Shown: positions 34,025 through 41,484 of the stretch, in pieces
Position numbering within the stretch: the stretch's first letter is position 1
How the letters are laid out: each line of letters begins with the position of its first letter
Assembly: GCA_963744575.1 (NCBI GenBank)
Contig: CAVUUF010000025.1
Span: 558,001-622,000 of the forward strand
Length of the DNA: 64,000 bases
DNA from: Palsa-504 sp963744575
GTDB lineage: Bacteria > Actinomycetota > Actinomycetes > Streptosporangiales > Streptosporangiaceae
Direction of reading: 5' to 3'
Notes under the pieces: generated by a model
What the model saw: only the letters and a program-made list of their open reading frames with translations
What the model was told of the DNA's origin: nothing
The model's database searches: none
Position numbers and translations under genes: made by a program

Positions 34025-35511
34025 CCGACGCGATCATCTGCGCCCCCCTGCGCATCGAGGCCCGCGCCATCCGCCGGGGCCTGCGCAGCAGCGTGACCCC
34101 GCCGCACGTGCTGCGCACCGGCTACGGTACCAGCCGGGCGGCGGAGCGGGCGGGAGGGCTCAAAGCCAGCTCGTTCGGCCAAATGATCGTCATGGGGGTC
34201 GGTGCCGGGCTGACCACCAGCCTCAGCCCGGGCGACCTGGTGGTCGGCACCGAGGTGGGCGTGGCCAACTGCCCGTCCGCGCCGATACTCGCGGGCGAGC
34301 TGCGGCGGGCCGGGCTGGCGGCCCGGCCGGGCCGGATCACCACGGTTGACCACCTGATCCGCCGGTCGCAGCGGGCTGGCCTGGCCGCCGACGGCACGCT
34401 GCTAGCGGACATGGAGTCGGCGCCGCTGGCCGCCGCGGCCGGCGACCGTCCGGTGGCCGTGGTCCGGGCCGTGTCCGACACCCCGCACCACCCGGTCGCG
34501 GGCATCGTCTCCGGCGGGCTGGCCGCGCTGCGGTCGCTGCGCGCCGCCGCGCCCGTCGTCGAGCGGTGGGCCGCCGCCTGCGGGTCGCGCCGGGTCCTGC
34601 TGGCCGGGCCGCGGTCGTTCTGCGCCGGCGTGGAGCGGGCCATCGAGATCGTCGAGCGGGCGCTGGAACTGGCGGGCGCGCCGGTCTACGTGCGCAAGCA
34701 GATCGTGCACAACACCCGCGTGGTGGGTGAGCTCGAGGGCCGCGGCGCAGTGTTCGTGGACGAGCTCGACCAGGTGCCCGACGGCGCCACCGTGGTGTTC
34801 TCCGCGCACGGCGTGTCGCCCGCGGTCCGCGCTGAGGCGTCCCGCCGCGGCCTGGCGGTGATCGACGCGACCTGCCCGCTGGTGTCCAAGGTGCACGCCG
34901 AGGCCCGGCGGTTCGCCGCCGACGGGTACACGGTCGCGCTGATCGGGCACGCGGGGCACGAGGAGGTCGAGGGCACCCTCGGCGAGGCGCCGTCCTCGAC
35001 GGTGCTGGTGCAGACCCCGGAGGACGTGGCCAGGCTGCGACCCCGGGACTCCGGCCGGGTCGCCTACCTGATGCAGACCACGCTGTCGGTGGACGAGGCC
35101 GCGGAGGTGTCCGGCGCGCTGCGCGCGCGCTTCCCCGCGGTGCGCGCGCCCGGCAGCGACGACATCTGCTACGCGACGACCAACCGGCAGGCCGCCGTGC
35201 GGGCCGTCGCCGCCGAATCCGACCTGGTGCTCGTGGCCGGCTCGGCGAACTCTTCCAACTCGGTCCGGTTGGTGGAGACCTGCGAGCGGGCTGGGTCCCC
35301 GGCGCACCTGATCGACAGTGCGGCGGATATCCAGCTCGGCTGGCTCACGGGGGTATCGACGATCGGCCTGACGGCCGGGGCCTCCGCCCCTCCCGCCGTG
35401 GTGGAGGAGATCATTTCGGCGCTTTCAGGGCTAGGCCCCCTGTCCGTCTCCGAGCGAGTGACGACCACGGAATCAATCCGGTTCGGCCTGCCCAAGGAGG
35501 TACGGCAATAA
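34021..35511 (+). CDS. hpnG-ispH: HpnG-IspH fusion: adenosylhopane nucleosidase/phosphorylase joined to HMBPP reductase
   Basis: A 496-residue two-domain protein in one uninterrupted frame. Residues 1-~190 are HpnG-like (nucleoside phosphorylase fold): TGYGTSRAAERAG, MGVGAGLTTSLSPGDLVVG and DMESAP. Residues ~197-496 are IspH, which makes IPP and DMAPP from HMBPP. Its iron-sulfur cysteines are present in SFCAGVERA, DATCPLVSK and DDICYATTN, with substrate residues in HEEVEGT. The join is at GSRRVLLAGPRSFCAG. Coupled to shc by ATGA. HpnG removes adenine from adenosylhopane. The fusion links hopanoid tailoring with precursor supply; ispH is normally a separate gene. Confidence 0.93.
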   Translation: MTDAIICAPLRIEARAIRRGLRSSVTPPHVLRTGYGTSRAAERAGGLKASSFGQMIVMGVGAGLTTSLSPGDLVVGTEVGVANCPSAPILAGELRRAGLAARPGRITTVDHLIRRSQRAGLAADGTLLADMESAPLAAAAGDRPVAVVRAVSDTPHHPVAGIVSGGLAALRSLRAAAPVVERWAAACGSRRVLLAGPRSFCAGVERAIEIVERALELAGAPVYVRKQIVHNTRVVGELEGRGAVFVDELDQVPDGATVVFSAHGVSPAVRAEASRRGLAVIDATCPLVSKVHAEARRFAADGYTVALIGHAGHEEVEGTLGEAPSSTVLVQTPEDVARLRPRDSGRVAYLMQTTLSVDEAAEVSGALRARFPAVRAPGSDDICYATTNRQAAVRAVAAESDLVLVAGSANSSNSVRLVETCERAGSPAHLIDSAADIQLGWLTGVSTIGLTAGASAPPAVVEEIISALSGLGPLSVSERVTTTESIRFGLPKEVRQ

Positions 35512-36512
35512 TGCCCATGCCACTGCGTCAGACCGTGCGCGTCGGGTCCTACCTGATGCGCCAGAAGCTGACTGGCAAGAAGAAGTTCCCGCTGCTCGTG
35601 GAGCTCGAGCCGCTGTTCGCGTGCAACCTGAAGTGTGCCGGCTGCGGCAAGATCCAGCACCCGCACGACATCCTCAAGCAGCGGATGCCGGTGGAGCAGG
35701 CGATCGGCGCGATCGAGGAGAGCGGCGCCCCGATGGTGTCCATCGCCGGCGGCGAGCCGCTGATGCACCCGCAGATCGACGTGATCGTCGCCGAGCTGAT
35801 CAAGCGGAAGAAGTTCGTCTTCCTGTGCACCAACGCGCTGCTGCTGCCGAAGAAGCTGGACAAGTTCTCCCCGTCGCCCTACTTCGCCTGGGTGGTGCAC
35901 ATCGACGGGCTGCGCGAGCGGCACGACGAGTCGGTCTGCAAGGAGGGCGTGTTCGACAACGCGGTCGCCGCGATCAAGCTGGCCCAGTCGCGCGGGTTCA
36001 CGGTGAATACCAACACCACGTTCTTCAACACCGACACCCCGCAGAACGTCATCGAGGTGCTGAACTACCTGAACGACGACCTGGGCATCGACCAGATGCA
36101 GATCTCGCCGGCCTACGCCTACGAGAAGGCGCCGGACCAGGAGCACTTCCTCGGCGTCGAGGAGACCAGGGAACTGTTCCGCAAGGCGTTCGCCGACGGG
36201 CGGCGGAAGAAGTGGCGGCTGAACCACACGCCGCTGTTCCTGGACTTCCTCGAGGGCAAGACCGACTTCGGCTGCACCGCCTGGGGGATTCCCTCCTATT
36301 CGCTGTTCGGCTGGCAGAAGCCCTGCTACCTGATGAACGACGGGTACGTGAAGACCTACAAGGAGCTGGTCGAGACGACCGACTGGGATTCCTACGGGCG
36401 GGGCAAGGATCCCCGCTGCGCCAACTGCATGGCACACTGCGGGTATGAGCCCTCGGCCGTGCTGGCCACCGTAGGCTCGCTGCGCGAGTCGATCAGGGCC
36501 GCGCGCGGCTGA
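35511..36512 (+). CDS. hpnH: Adenosylhopane synthase HpnH (radical SAM)
   Basis: A 333-residue radical SAM enzyme that joins the 5'-deoxyadenosyl group to diploptene, giving adenosylhopane, the substrate of HpnG. The iron-sulfur motif CNLKCAGC (CxxxCxxC) is near residues 38-45, the SAM-binding SIAGGEPLMHP follows, and the C-terminal cysteines CANCMAHCGYEPSAV are characteristic of HpnH. The ATG overlaps the TAA of the previous gene (TAATG at 35509-35513) and has AAGGAGGT upstream. Last gene of the operon. Confidence 0.96.
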   Translation: MPMPLRQTVRVGSYLMRQKLTGKKKFPLLVELEPLFACNLKCAGCGKIQHPHDILKQRMPVEQAIGAIEESGAPMVSIAGGEPLMHPQIDVIVAELIKRKKFVFLCTNALLLPKKLDKFSPSPYFAWVVHIDGLRERHDESVCKEGVFDNAVAAIKLAQSRGFTVNTNTTFFNTDTPQNVIEVLNYLNDDLGIDQMQISPAYAYEKAPDQEHFLGVEETRELFRKAFADGRRKKWRLNHTPLFLDFLEGKTDFGCTAWGIPSYSLFGWQKPCYLMNDGYVKTYKELVETTDWDSYGRGKDPRCANCMAHCGYEPSAVLATVGSLRESIRAARG

Positions 36513-36539
36513 CCCTGGCTGGCCTGGCGGCAGCTAGGT

Positions 36540-36576
36540 GTGGGCCCCCCGGTTATCCCGGGGGGCCCACGTTTTC
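36540..36576 (+). terminator. Terminator of the hopanoid operon
   Basis: A perfect 13-bp stem, GTGGGCCCCCCGG (36540-36552) with CCGGGGGGCCCAC (36558-36570), around a five-base loop, followed by GTTTTCTTG. It lies 28 bases after the hpnH stop. Confidence 0.92.
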
Positions 36577-36719
36577 TTGTAGGCGGGGGGAATCCCGCAG
36601 CTTCCGCTCAGCACTCGTTCAGCTAACGCGGCCAAGCTCTGATGTGGCGCGGCGTTCGCTCCCGGGGCGAGCCACCGCGCCGCCAATCTATGCGGAGGCG
36701 ACCCCGACAAGAGTGCGGG

Positions 36720-36938
36720 ATGTTCCTCACCTATCTGCGGCGCGAGCTCAGACGCCGGATGCGCCAGGCGGTGTTCATCGCGCTCGGCCTCGCCCTCGGC
36801 GTGGGCCTGGTGATCACCGTGACGGCGGCGTCGGCCGGCGTCAAGAACGCCCAGGGCACCTGGGGCAGCACCCATGTGGCATCGATGCTGTTAAGCGGGG
36901 CCGTTTTGAGCCATGCGGCGCTCCCCTTGGGTACCTAA
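36720..36938 (+). pseudogene. Truncated ABC transporter permease (FtsX/MacB type)
   Basis: The first ~46 residues are the start of an FtsX-like permease: MFLTYLRRELRRRMRQAVFI then ALGLALGVGLVITVTAASAG and VKNAQGT. In intact relatives the sequence continues with a long extracellular domain and three more helices. Here it changes after AQGT (about base 36860) into WGSTHVASMLLSG, which is translated from a half copy of the hairpin repeat, and stops after 72 residues. No ATPase gene is adjacent. Broken gene. Confidence 0.85.
36874..36893 (+). repeat. CATCGATG hairpin repeat, half copy D
   Basis: ATGTGGCATCGATGCTGTTA matches the right arm of copy A (ATGTTGCATCGATGCTGTTG), with the left arm and loop missing. 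It starts within about 15 bases of the point where the ABC permease loses homology and is preceded by GCACCC, the same six bases as the IS end next to copy A. This suggests a deletion or an imprecise IS-related event ended the permease gene. Confidence 0.7.
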
Positions 36939-37102
36939 GGACGCATCACGTATCGGCAGCACCGGCAGCATCGGTAGCAGCCATCGCGCTGCCGCCGGCT
37001 GGGACCCACACGCACCGGCAGCACCCATCGCTCGGGCCCTGTCACAGCATCGGCCGGTCGCGCGGTCCCGGGCTGAGGCATCAGGGCTCCAGCCCCGAGG
37101 CA

Positions 37103-37993
37103 TCAGGGCTCCAGCGTGGCCTCGCGGCGGAGCAGGGTGGGCAGGTCCACGGGCTCCGGGCGGACACCGGCCAGGCCGCGCGCGGTGAACCAGTGGCTGA
37201 TGTTCTCCGCGTCGCGGGTGAGGTAAAAGGCGCCACGCGGGTTGGCGATCACGTCGACCACCTGGGGCAGGTCGATCATGACCAGCCGCCCGTCGTGGAC
37301 CAGCAGGTTGTAGGCGGACAGGTCGCCGTGCGCCAGGCCGTCCCTGGCCAGGTCGACGAGCGCCTGCACCAGCTGGTCCCACAGCCCGGCCAGCTCGGCC
37401 GGCCCGGGCCTGGTCTCGGCCAGCCGGGGCGCGGCGACCCCGTCCGGTGAGCCGATGAACTCGAGCAGCAGCTCGGTGTCCAGGACCTGCGCCGGGTACG
37501 GCACGGGCACCCCGGCCGCGCGGAGCCGGGCCAGCGCGGCGAACTCGGCGTGTGCCCACTGGCCCGCGATGGCCTGCCGACCGAACGCGCTCCGGCTCGC
37601 CACGGCCCGGTTCACCCGGGATTCCCTGACCCGGCGCCCCTCCAGGTAGCCGCTGTCGCGGTGGAACATCCGGTGCCCGGCGTCGCGGTAGCGCTTGGCC
37701 GCGAGCAGGCAGGAGCGGCCGCCGGGCACGCCGCGCCGGAGCAGGAAGACGTCGGCTTCCTTGCCGGTCTTCAGGATGCCGAGCTCGGTGTCGACCGCGG
37801 CCAGGTCGGTGACCAGCCAGTCGGGGTGCGGCGCGGGGCCGCGCTGAGTAGGGATCGACTGGTCCCAGGTGGACCAGCGGTCGCCTTCCGGCAGACCGTC
37901 GGTCGCGTCGAATACCTCGATGGGCGGCAGCGCCCGGCGACCCCGGACGCGCTTGGGCTTGCCGCCGTATCGAAAAGGATGTGACGTGGACAC
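37103..37993 (-). CDS. RIO-type protein kinase
   Basis: A 296-residue RIO1-like atypical serine kinase. The nucleotide region includes GILKTGKEADVFLL and AAKRYRD (the Lys). The catalytic loop is LAHGDLSAYNLL (Asp, Asn), and the metal-binding Asp is in MIDLPQVVD. The frame is open to 38077, but the lipoprotein gene on the other strand starts at 38023, so the GTG at 37993 is preferred with modest confidence. Bacterial RIO kinases have poorly known substrates; in eukaryotes the family acts in ribosome maturation. Confidence 0.88.
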   Translation of the reverse strand: MSTSHPFRYGGKPKRVRGRRALPPIEVFDATDGLPEGDRWSTWDQSIPTQRGPAPHPDWLVTDLAAVDTELGILKTGKEADVFLLRRGVPGGRSCLLAAKRYRDAGHRMFHRDSGYLEGRRVRESRVNRAVASRSAFGRQAIAGQWAHAEFAALARLRAAGVPVPYPAQVLDTELLLEFIGSPDGVAAPRLAETRPGPAELAGLWDQLVQALVDLARDGLAHGDLSAYNLLVHDGRLVMIDLPQVVDVIANPRGAFYLTRDAENISHWFTARGLAGVRPEPVDLPTLLRREATLEP

Positions 37994-38022
37994 GAGCGGC
38001 AGCTGGAGCGCGCCGAGGTTAC

Positions 38023-39216
38023 ATGCTGCCGAACAAGCTGTCCGGCCCGCTGGCCGTGATGATCGCGCTGGCCGCAATCATGGCGGGATGCGACTCGCAT
38101 CCGCACCAGGCGCCTGCACCGAGCGTGTCCGCACCGAGCGCGTCCGCACCGAGCCAGGCCAGCCGGGGGATCACGGCGACCGGCCTGGCCGCCTTCCCCG
38201 GCCCGGACGGGGTCGAAGCCCGCTGGGTGATCGCGGAGAACGACAAGCCGGGCACCACCGCCTGGAAGATCCACGGCTCGCACGGCGGCATCAGCGGGTT
38301 CGCCAGCCAGGTCTACGCCCGGCCCGGCCAGCAGGTCACCCTGTACGTCAGCACCACCGGCCGGACGTTCCGGGCCCAGGCCTTCCGGATGGGCTACTAC
38401 CAGGGCGAAGGCGCCCGGCTGATCTGGACCTCACCGCGGGAAACCGGCAGGGACCAGCCCGCCTGCCCGGTAAGCCCCGGCACCAACATGGTGTCCTGCG
38501 ACAACTGGTCACCGTCGCTGACGTTCACCGTCACCCCGGCGTTCGTCCAGGGCGACTACCTGATCAAGCTGACCGGGCCGGGTAACCGGCAGAGCTACGT
38601 GCCGCTGACGATCTGGGACCCGGCCAGCACTGCCACCTACGTGATCAAGAACGACGTGTTCACCTGGCAGGCCTGGAACTACTACGGCGGCTACGACTAT
38701 TATCAGGGCCTCGGCGGCTGCCCGCCGGACGTGTACCCGGTCTGCAACCGGGCCCGGGTCGTCTCTTACGACCGGCCCTACGCGGCGGAGGACGGCTCTG
38801 GCAACTTCCTGGCCCTGGAGTACCCGCTGGTCATATGGGCCGAACAACGCGGCCTCGACGTCACCTACGCCACCGACCTGACCGTCCAGGAGCATCCCGG
38901 CTACCTGCTCAGGCATAAGGCCCTGCTGTCCCTGGGCCACGACGAGTGCTGGTCCCTGGGCGAGCGCCAGGCCGCCGTGGCCGCGTACAACCGGGGCGTC
39001 AACATCGTCTTCTTTGCCGCCAGCCCCGTGCTGCGGCACGTCAGGACCCAGGCCTCCCCGCTCGGCCCTGGCCGCGAGCTCGTCGACTACCGGGATTCCG
39101 CCGCCGACCCGCTCGATGGCAAGGGCAACCCGCTCCAGGTCACCGGCAACGAATGGTCGAACCCGCCATCCAGCTGGCCCTCCGTCCCCAACTGGCGCCA
39201 GGTCACCGGCCAGTAA
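38023..39216 (+). CDS. Lipoprotein with an N,N-dimethylformamidase-like domain
   Basis: A 397-residue protein with a lipoprotein signal: KLSGPLAVMIALAAIMAGC, lipid-attached Cys near residue 23. The mature part matches the N,N-dimethylformamidase beta-subunit-like family of secreted actinobacterial proteins: AFRMGYYQGEGARLIWTSP, SPSLTFTVTP, SYDRPYAAEDGSGNFLALE, LSLGHDECWS. Relatives I recall run about 100-150 residues further, so the C-terminus (ending NWRQVTGQ) may be truncated. Enzyme activity is not established for the family. The start has GAGG five bases upstream. Confidence 0.75.
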   Translation: MLPNKLSGPLAVMIALAAIMAGCDSHPHQAPAPSVSAPSASAPSQASRGITATGLAAFPGPDGVEARWVIAENDKPGTTAWKIHGSHGGISGFASQVYARPGQQVTLYVSTTGRTFRAQAFRMGYYQGEGARLIWTSPRETGRDQPACPVSPGTNMVSCDNWSPSLTFTVTPAFVQGDYLIKLTGPGNRQSYVPLTIWDPASTATYVIKNDVFTWQAWNYYGGYDYYQGLGGCPPDVYPVCNRARVVSYDRPYAAEDGSGNFLALEYPLVIWAEQRGLDVTYATDLTVQEHPGYLLRHKALLSLGHDECWSLGERQAAVAAYNRGVNIVFFAASPVLRHVRTQASPLGPGRELVDYRDSAADPLDGKGNPLQVTGNEWSNPPSSWPSVPNWRQVTGQ

Positions 39217-39268
39217 CGGTCCCAGGGAAGGCGCCCCGCACCCGCCGTACCCAGGTCTTTCGGGCCGA

Positions 39269-39301
39269 ACGAGCCGGGTGCGTGCCAGGCCGCCGGCTCG
39301 T
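39269..39301 (+). terminator. Possible bidirectional terminator hairpin
   Basis: ACGAGCCGG (39269-39277) pairs perfectly with CCGGCTCGT (39293-39301) around a 15-base loop, in the 172-base gap between the converging lipoprotein and araA genes. No T-run follows. Confidence 0.45.
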
Positions 39302-39388
39302 CAGACGGTGACCGGATCCGGGGTCAGCGCTCGCGGCGCTGTCGCCGGTATGACGACGGTGGCCGGGTCTGCGACCTGGAGCCGTCGC

Positions 39389-40795
39389 CTACACCTGGAC
39401 GAACTCGATGCCGGTGAGCTGGCAGAACGCCTTCCAGTCGGCGGCGTGGTGGCCCAGGTTCATTACCTCGTGGTGCGGGCCGCCGGCCGACAGCCAGCCG
39501 TTCAGGCACGTGCGCAGCCCGGACGCGGGCCGGAACTGCCCGTACGGCATCTCCAGCGCTGGCAGTTCCTGGCCGTCCAGGTTCTCGCCCTCAGCCACCA
39601 CCAGCCGGAAGCGCTCGCCCTCCAGCGAGACCAGGGTGGCCAGCGTGGCCGGGCCCGGCTGGTACTGGAACACGAACGTGGGCGGGTCGTCAAGACGGCC
39701 GATGCCGAGCGGCCGCTTTATCAGCCGCACCGGCCGGCCGGTCCGGGCGATCTTCCAGTTGCCCTCGCCCATGTGGCTCTGCAGGATCGAGTCCGACGGG
39801 AAGTCCATCGCGTACATCTCGGTGAAGTGCGCGTCGCCGATCAGCGCGTGCCCCGCGTAGACCAGGCAGGCGGTGAGCACGTCGCCCTCGGCCGCGTACC
39901 CGAAGCCCTTGGCCATCAGCGACGACGCCGCGGCCAGCGGCAGCCGGCTGAACCGGCCGTCCTCGCCGATCGCGTCGAAGTGCGCGGTATAGGCGCCGAA
40001 CCCGCGCTCGGTGAGGATCTGCTCGATCGCCACCTGCATCCGGGCGTGGTCGGTGCGCTCCTCGGCGGACAGCCGCGGGTCGATGTCGAAGTTCTCGTCC
40101 TCGAAGGCCATGACCGCGGCGACCGCGTCGGTACTCGCCTCCTGCATGCCGCGCCACAGGTCGCCCTGGGCCACTGAGATGATCGCCGGGCCCAGCGTCC
40201 GGACCAGGGCGCTCTCGTCGACCCGGATGTCACCCATCTCGTTCATCGGGTAACCGAAGATCGCGACCTTGAGCCGCTTCCACGCGGTGGCCGCGGCCGC
40301 CGCGCGGGCCCAGCGGCCCACGTCGGTGCGGAACGACGCGCTCTTCCAGTCGTCGGTGAGCACGGCGAACCGCCTGCCCGCCCGGACCATGGCGTTGGCC
40401 GTGTCCTGCGCGCCGTGCACGCCCTGGTTGTACGTCATGTCGGCCATGTCCCAGGCCGGGGTAACGCTGGGTTCCGGCTGGATGTTGGCCAGGCAGACGG
40501 GCAGCCGGGACTCGGCGAGCAGCCGCGCGACCCGCATGGCCGGCCCGTAGGTCAGCATGACCACCATCACGCCGTCCAGGTCCGCGTCTTCGAACTCCCG
40601 CATGGCGCGCTCGGCGTCCTCGCGGTACTTGATGGCCTTGCTCGGCGTGAAGTCGGCCACGTCGGACAGGTGCGCGGCGAGTTCGGCGGCGTATCCCTCC
40701 TGCCGCTGCGCGATGCCGGGGACCATGTCGTCGTACAGGTCCTGCATGATCCCGAGGATGCCGATCCGCGGCTTGCGTCCGACCCAGGCAGTCAT
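39389..40795 (-). CDS. araA: L-arabinose isomerase-family protein
   Basis: A 468-residue protein of the arabinose/fucose isomerase superfamily, converting L-arabinose to L-ribulose. It starts RKPRIGILGIMQDLYDDMVP. MVVMLTYGPAMRVARLLAES and the Glu/His sites in FDAIGEDGRF and ALIGDAHFTEMYAMDF fit the metal-binding pattern. It is divergent from E. coli AraA, so the substrate is inferred mainly from the operon with ribulokinase (araB) and ribulose-phosphate epimerase (araD). Last gene of the operon, 20 bases after araD. Confidence 0.85.
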   Translation of the reverse strand: MTAWVGRKPRIGILGIMQDLYDDMVPGIAQRQEGYAAELAAHLSDVADFTPSKAIKYREDAERAMREFEDADLDGVMVVMLTYGPAMRVARLLAESRLPVCLANIQPEPSVTPAWDMADMTYNQGVHGAQDTANAMVRAGRRFAVLTDDWKSASFRTDVGRWARAAAAATAWKRLKVAIFGYPMNEMGDIRVDESALVRTLGPAIISVAQGDLWRGMQEASTDAVAAVMAFEDENFDIDPRLSAEERTDHARMQVAIEQILTERGFGAYTAHFDAIGEDGRFSRLPLAAASSLMAKGFGYAAEGDVLTACLVYAGHALIGDAHFTEMYAMDFPSDSILQSHMGEGNWKIARTGRPVRLIKRPLGIGRLDDPPTFVFQYQPGPATLATLVSLEGERFRLVVAEGENLDGQELPALEMPYGQFRPASGLRTCLNGWLSAGGPHHEVMNLGHHAADWKAFCQLTGIEFVQV

Positions 40796-40815
40796 GACTT
40801 CTCCTTACTCACCCG

Positions 40816-41484
40816 TCAACGCTGGCCGTAGTGGTTCTTGTACCGGGCGTGCAGCGCGTCCACCGTTCCGGCGGGCAGCGGCGCCAGCTCGCCGAAGGCC
40901 CGGGCCAGGTGAACGGTGCGCGCCACGTCCTCGCACATCACCGCGGCCTGCACCGCCTCCCGGCCGGTCCCGGCCACGGCGAACACGCCGTGGCTGCGCA
41001 TCAGCACCGCCGGGGACCGGTGCCCGGCCAGGGCTGCGACCACCCCCCGGCCGATCTCCTCCCCGCCGATCAGCGCGAACGGCCCGACCGGGATCTCACC
41101 GCCGAACTCATCGGCCATCGCGGTGATCACGCACGGGATGGCCTCCCCCCGCGCGGCCCACGCGGTCGCGTAGGCCGAATGGGTGTGCACCACGCCGCCG
41201 GCCCCGGGCATGTGCCGGTAGATGTAGCCGTGCGTGGCCGCGTCGCTGGACGGGCTCAGGCCCTCGGCGCAGGCCGGCCTGCCGTCCAGGTCGCACACCA
41301 CCATGGACTGCGGGGTCAGCTCGTCATAGGGCACCCCGCTCGGCTTGATCACCATCACCTCGCCCGCCCGGGCCGACACGTTGCCCGAGGTCCAGGCGAC
41401 CAGGTTGTTCCGCACCAGCTCGGCGTGCAGCGCGCAGACCGTCTCCCGCAGCGCGGTGATCTCGGCGCTCTCCGCCTTGCTCAT
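40816..41484 (-). CDS. araD: L-ribulose-5-phosphate 4-epimerase
   Basis: A 222-residue class II aldolase/epimerase, converting L-ribulose-5-phosphate to D-xylulose-5-phosphate. Substrate loop WTSGNVSAR is at 31-39, zinc ligands are in VVHTHSAYAT (His100, His102) and MRSHGVFAV (His165), and SSDAATHGYIYR lies before the first pair. The ATG overlaps the araB TGA (ATGA 41481-41484). Fuculose-phosphate aldolases share this fold, but the context supports araD. Confidence 0.92.
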   Translation of the reverse strand: MSKAESAEITALRETVCALHAELVRNNLVAWTSGNVSARAGEVMVIKPSGVPYDELTPQSMVVCDLDGRPACAEGLSPSSDAATHGYIYRHMPGAGGVVHTHSAYATAWAARGEAIPCVITAMADEFGGEIPVGPFALIGGEEIGRGVVAALAGHRSPAVLMRSHGVFAVAGTGREAVQAAVMCEDVARTVHLARAFGELAPLPAGTVDALHARYKNHYGQR

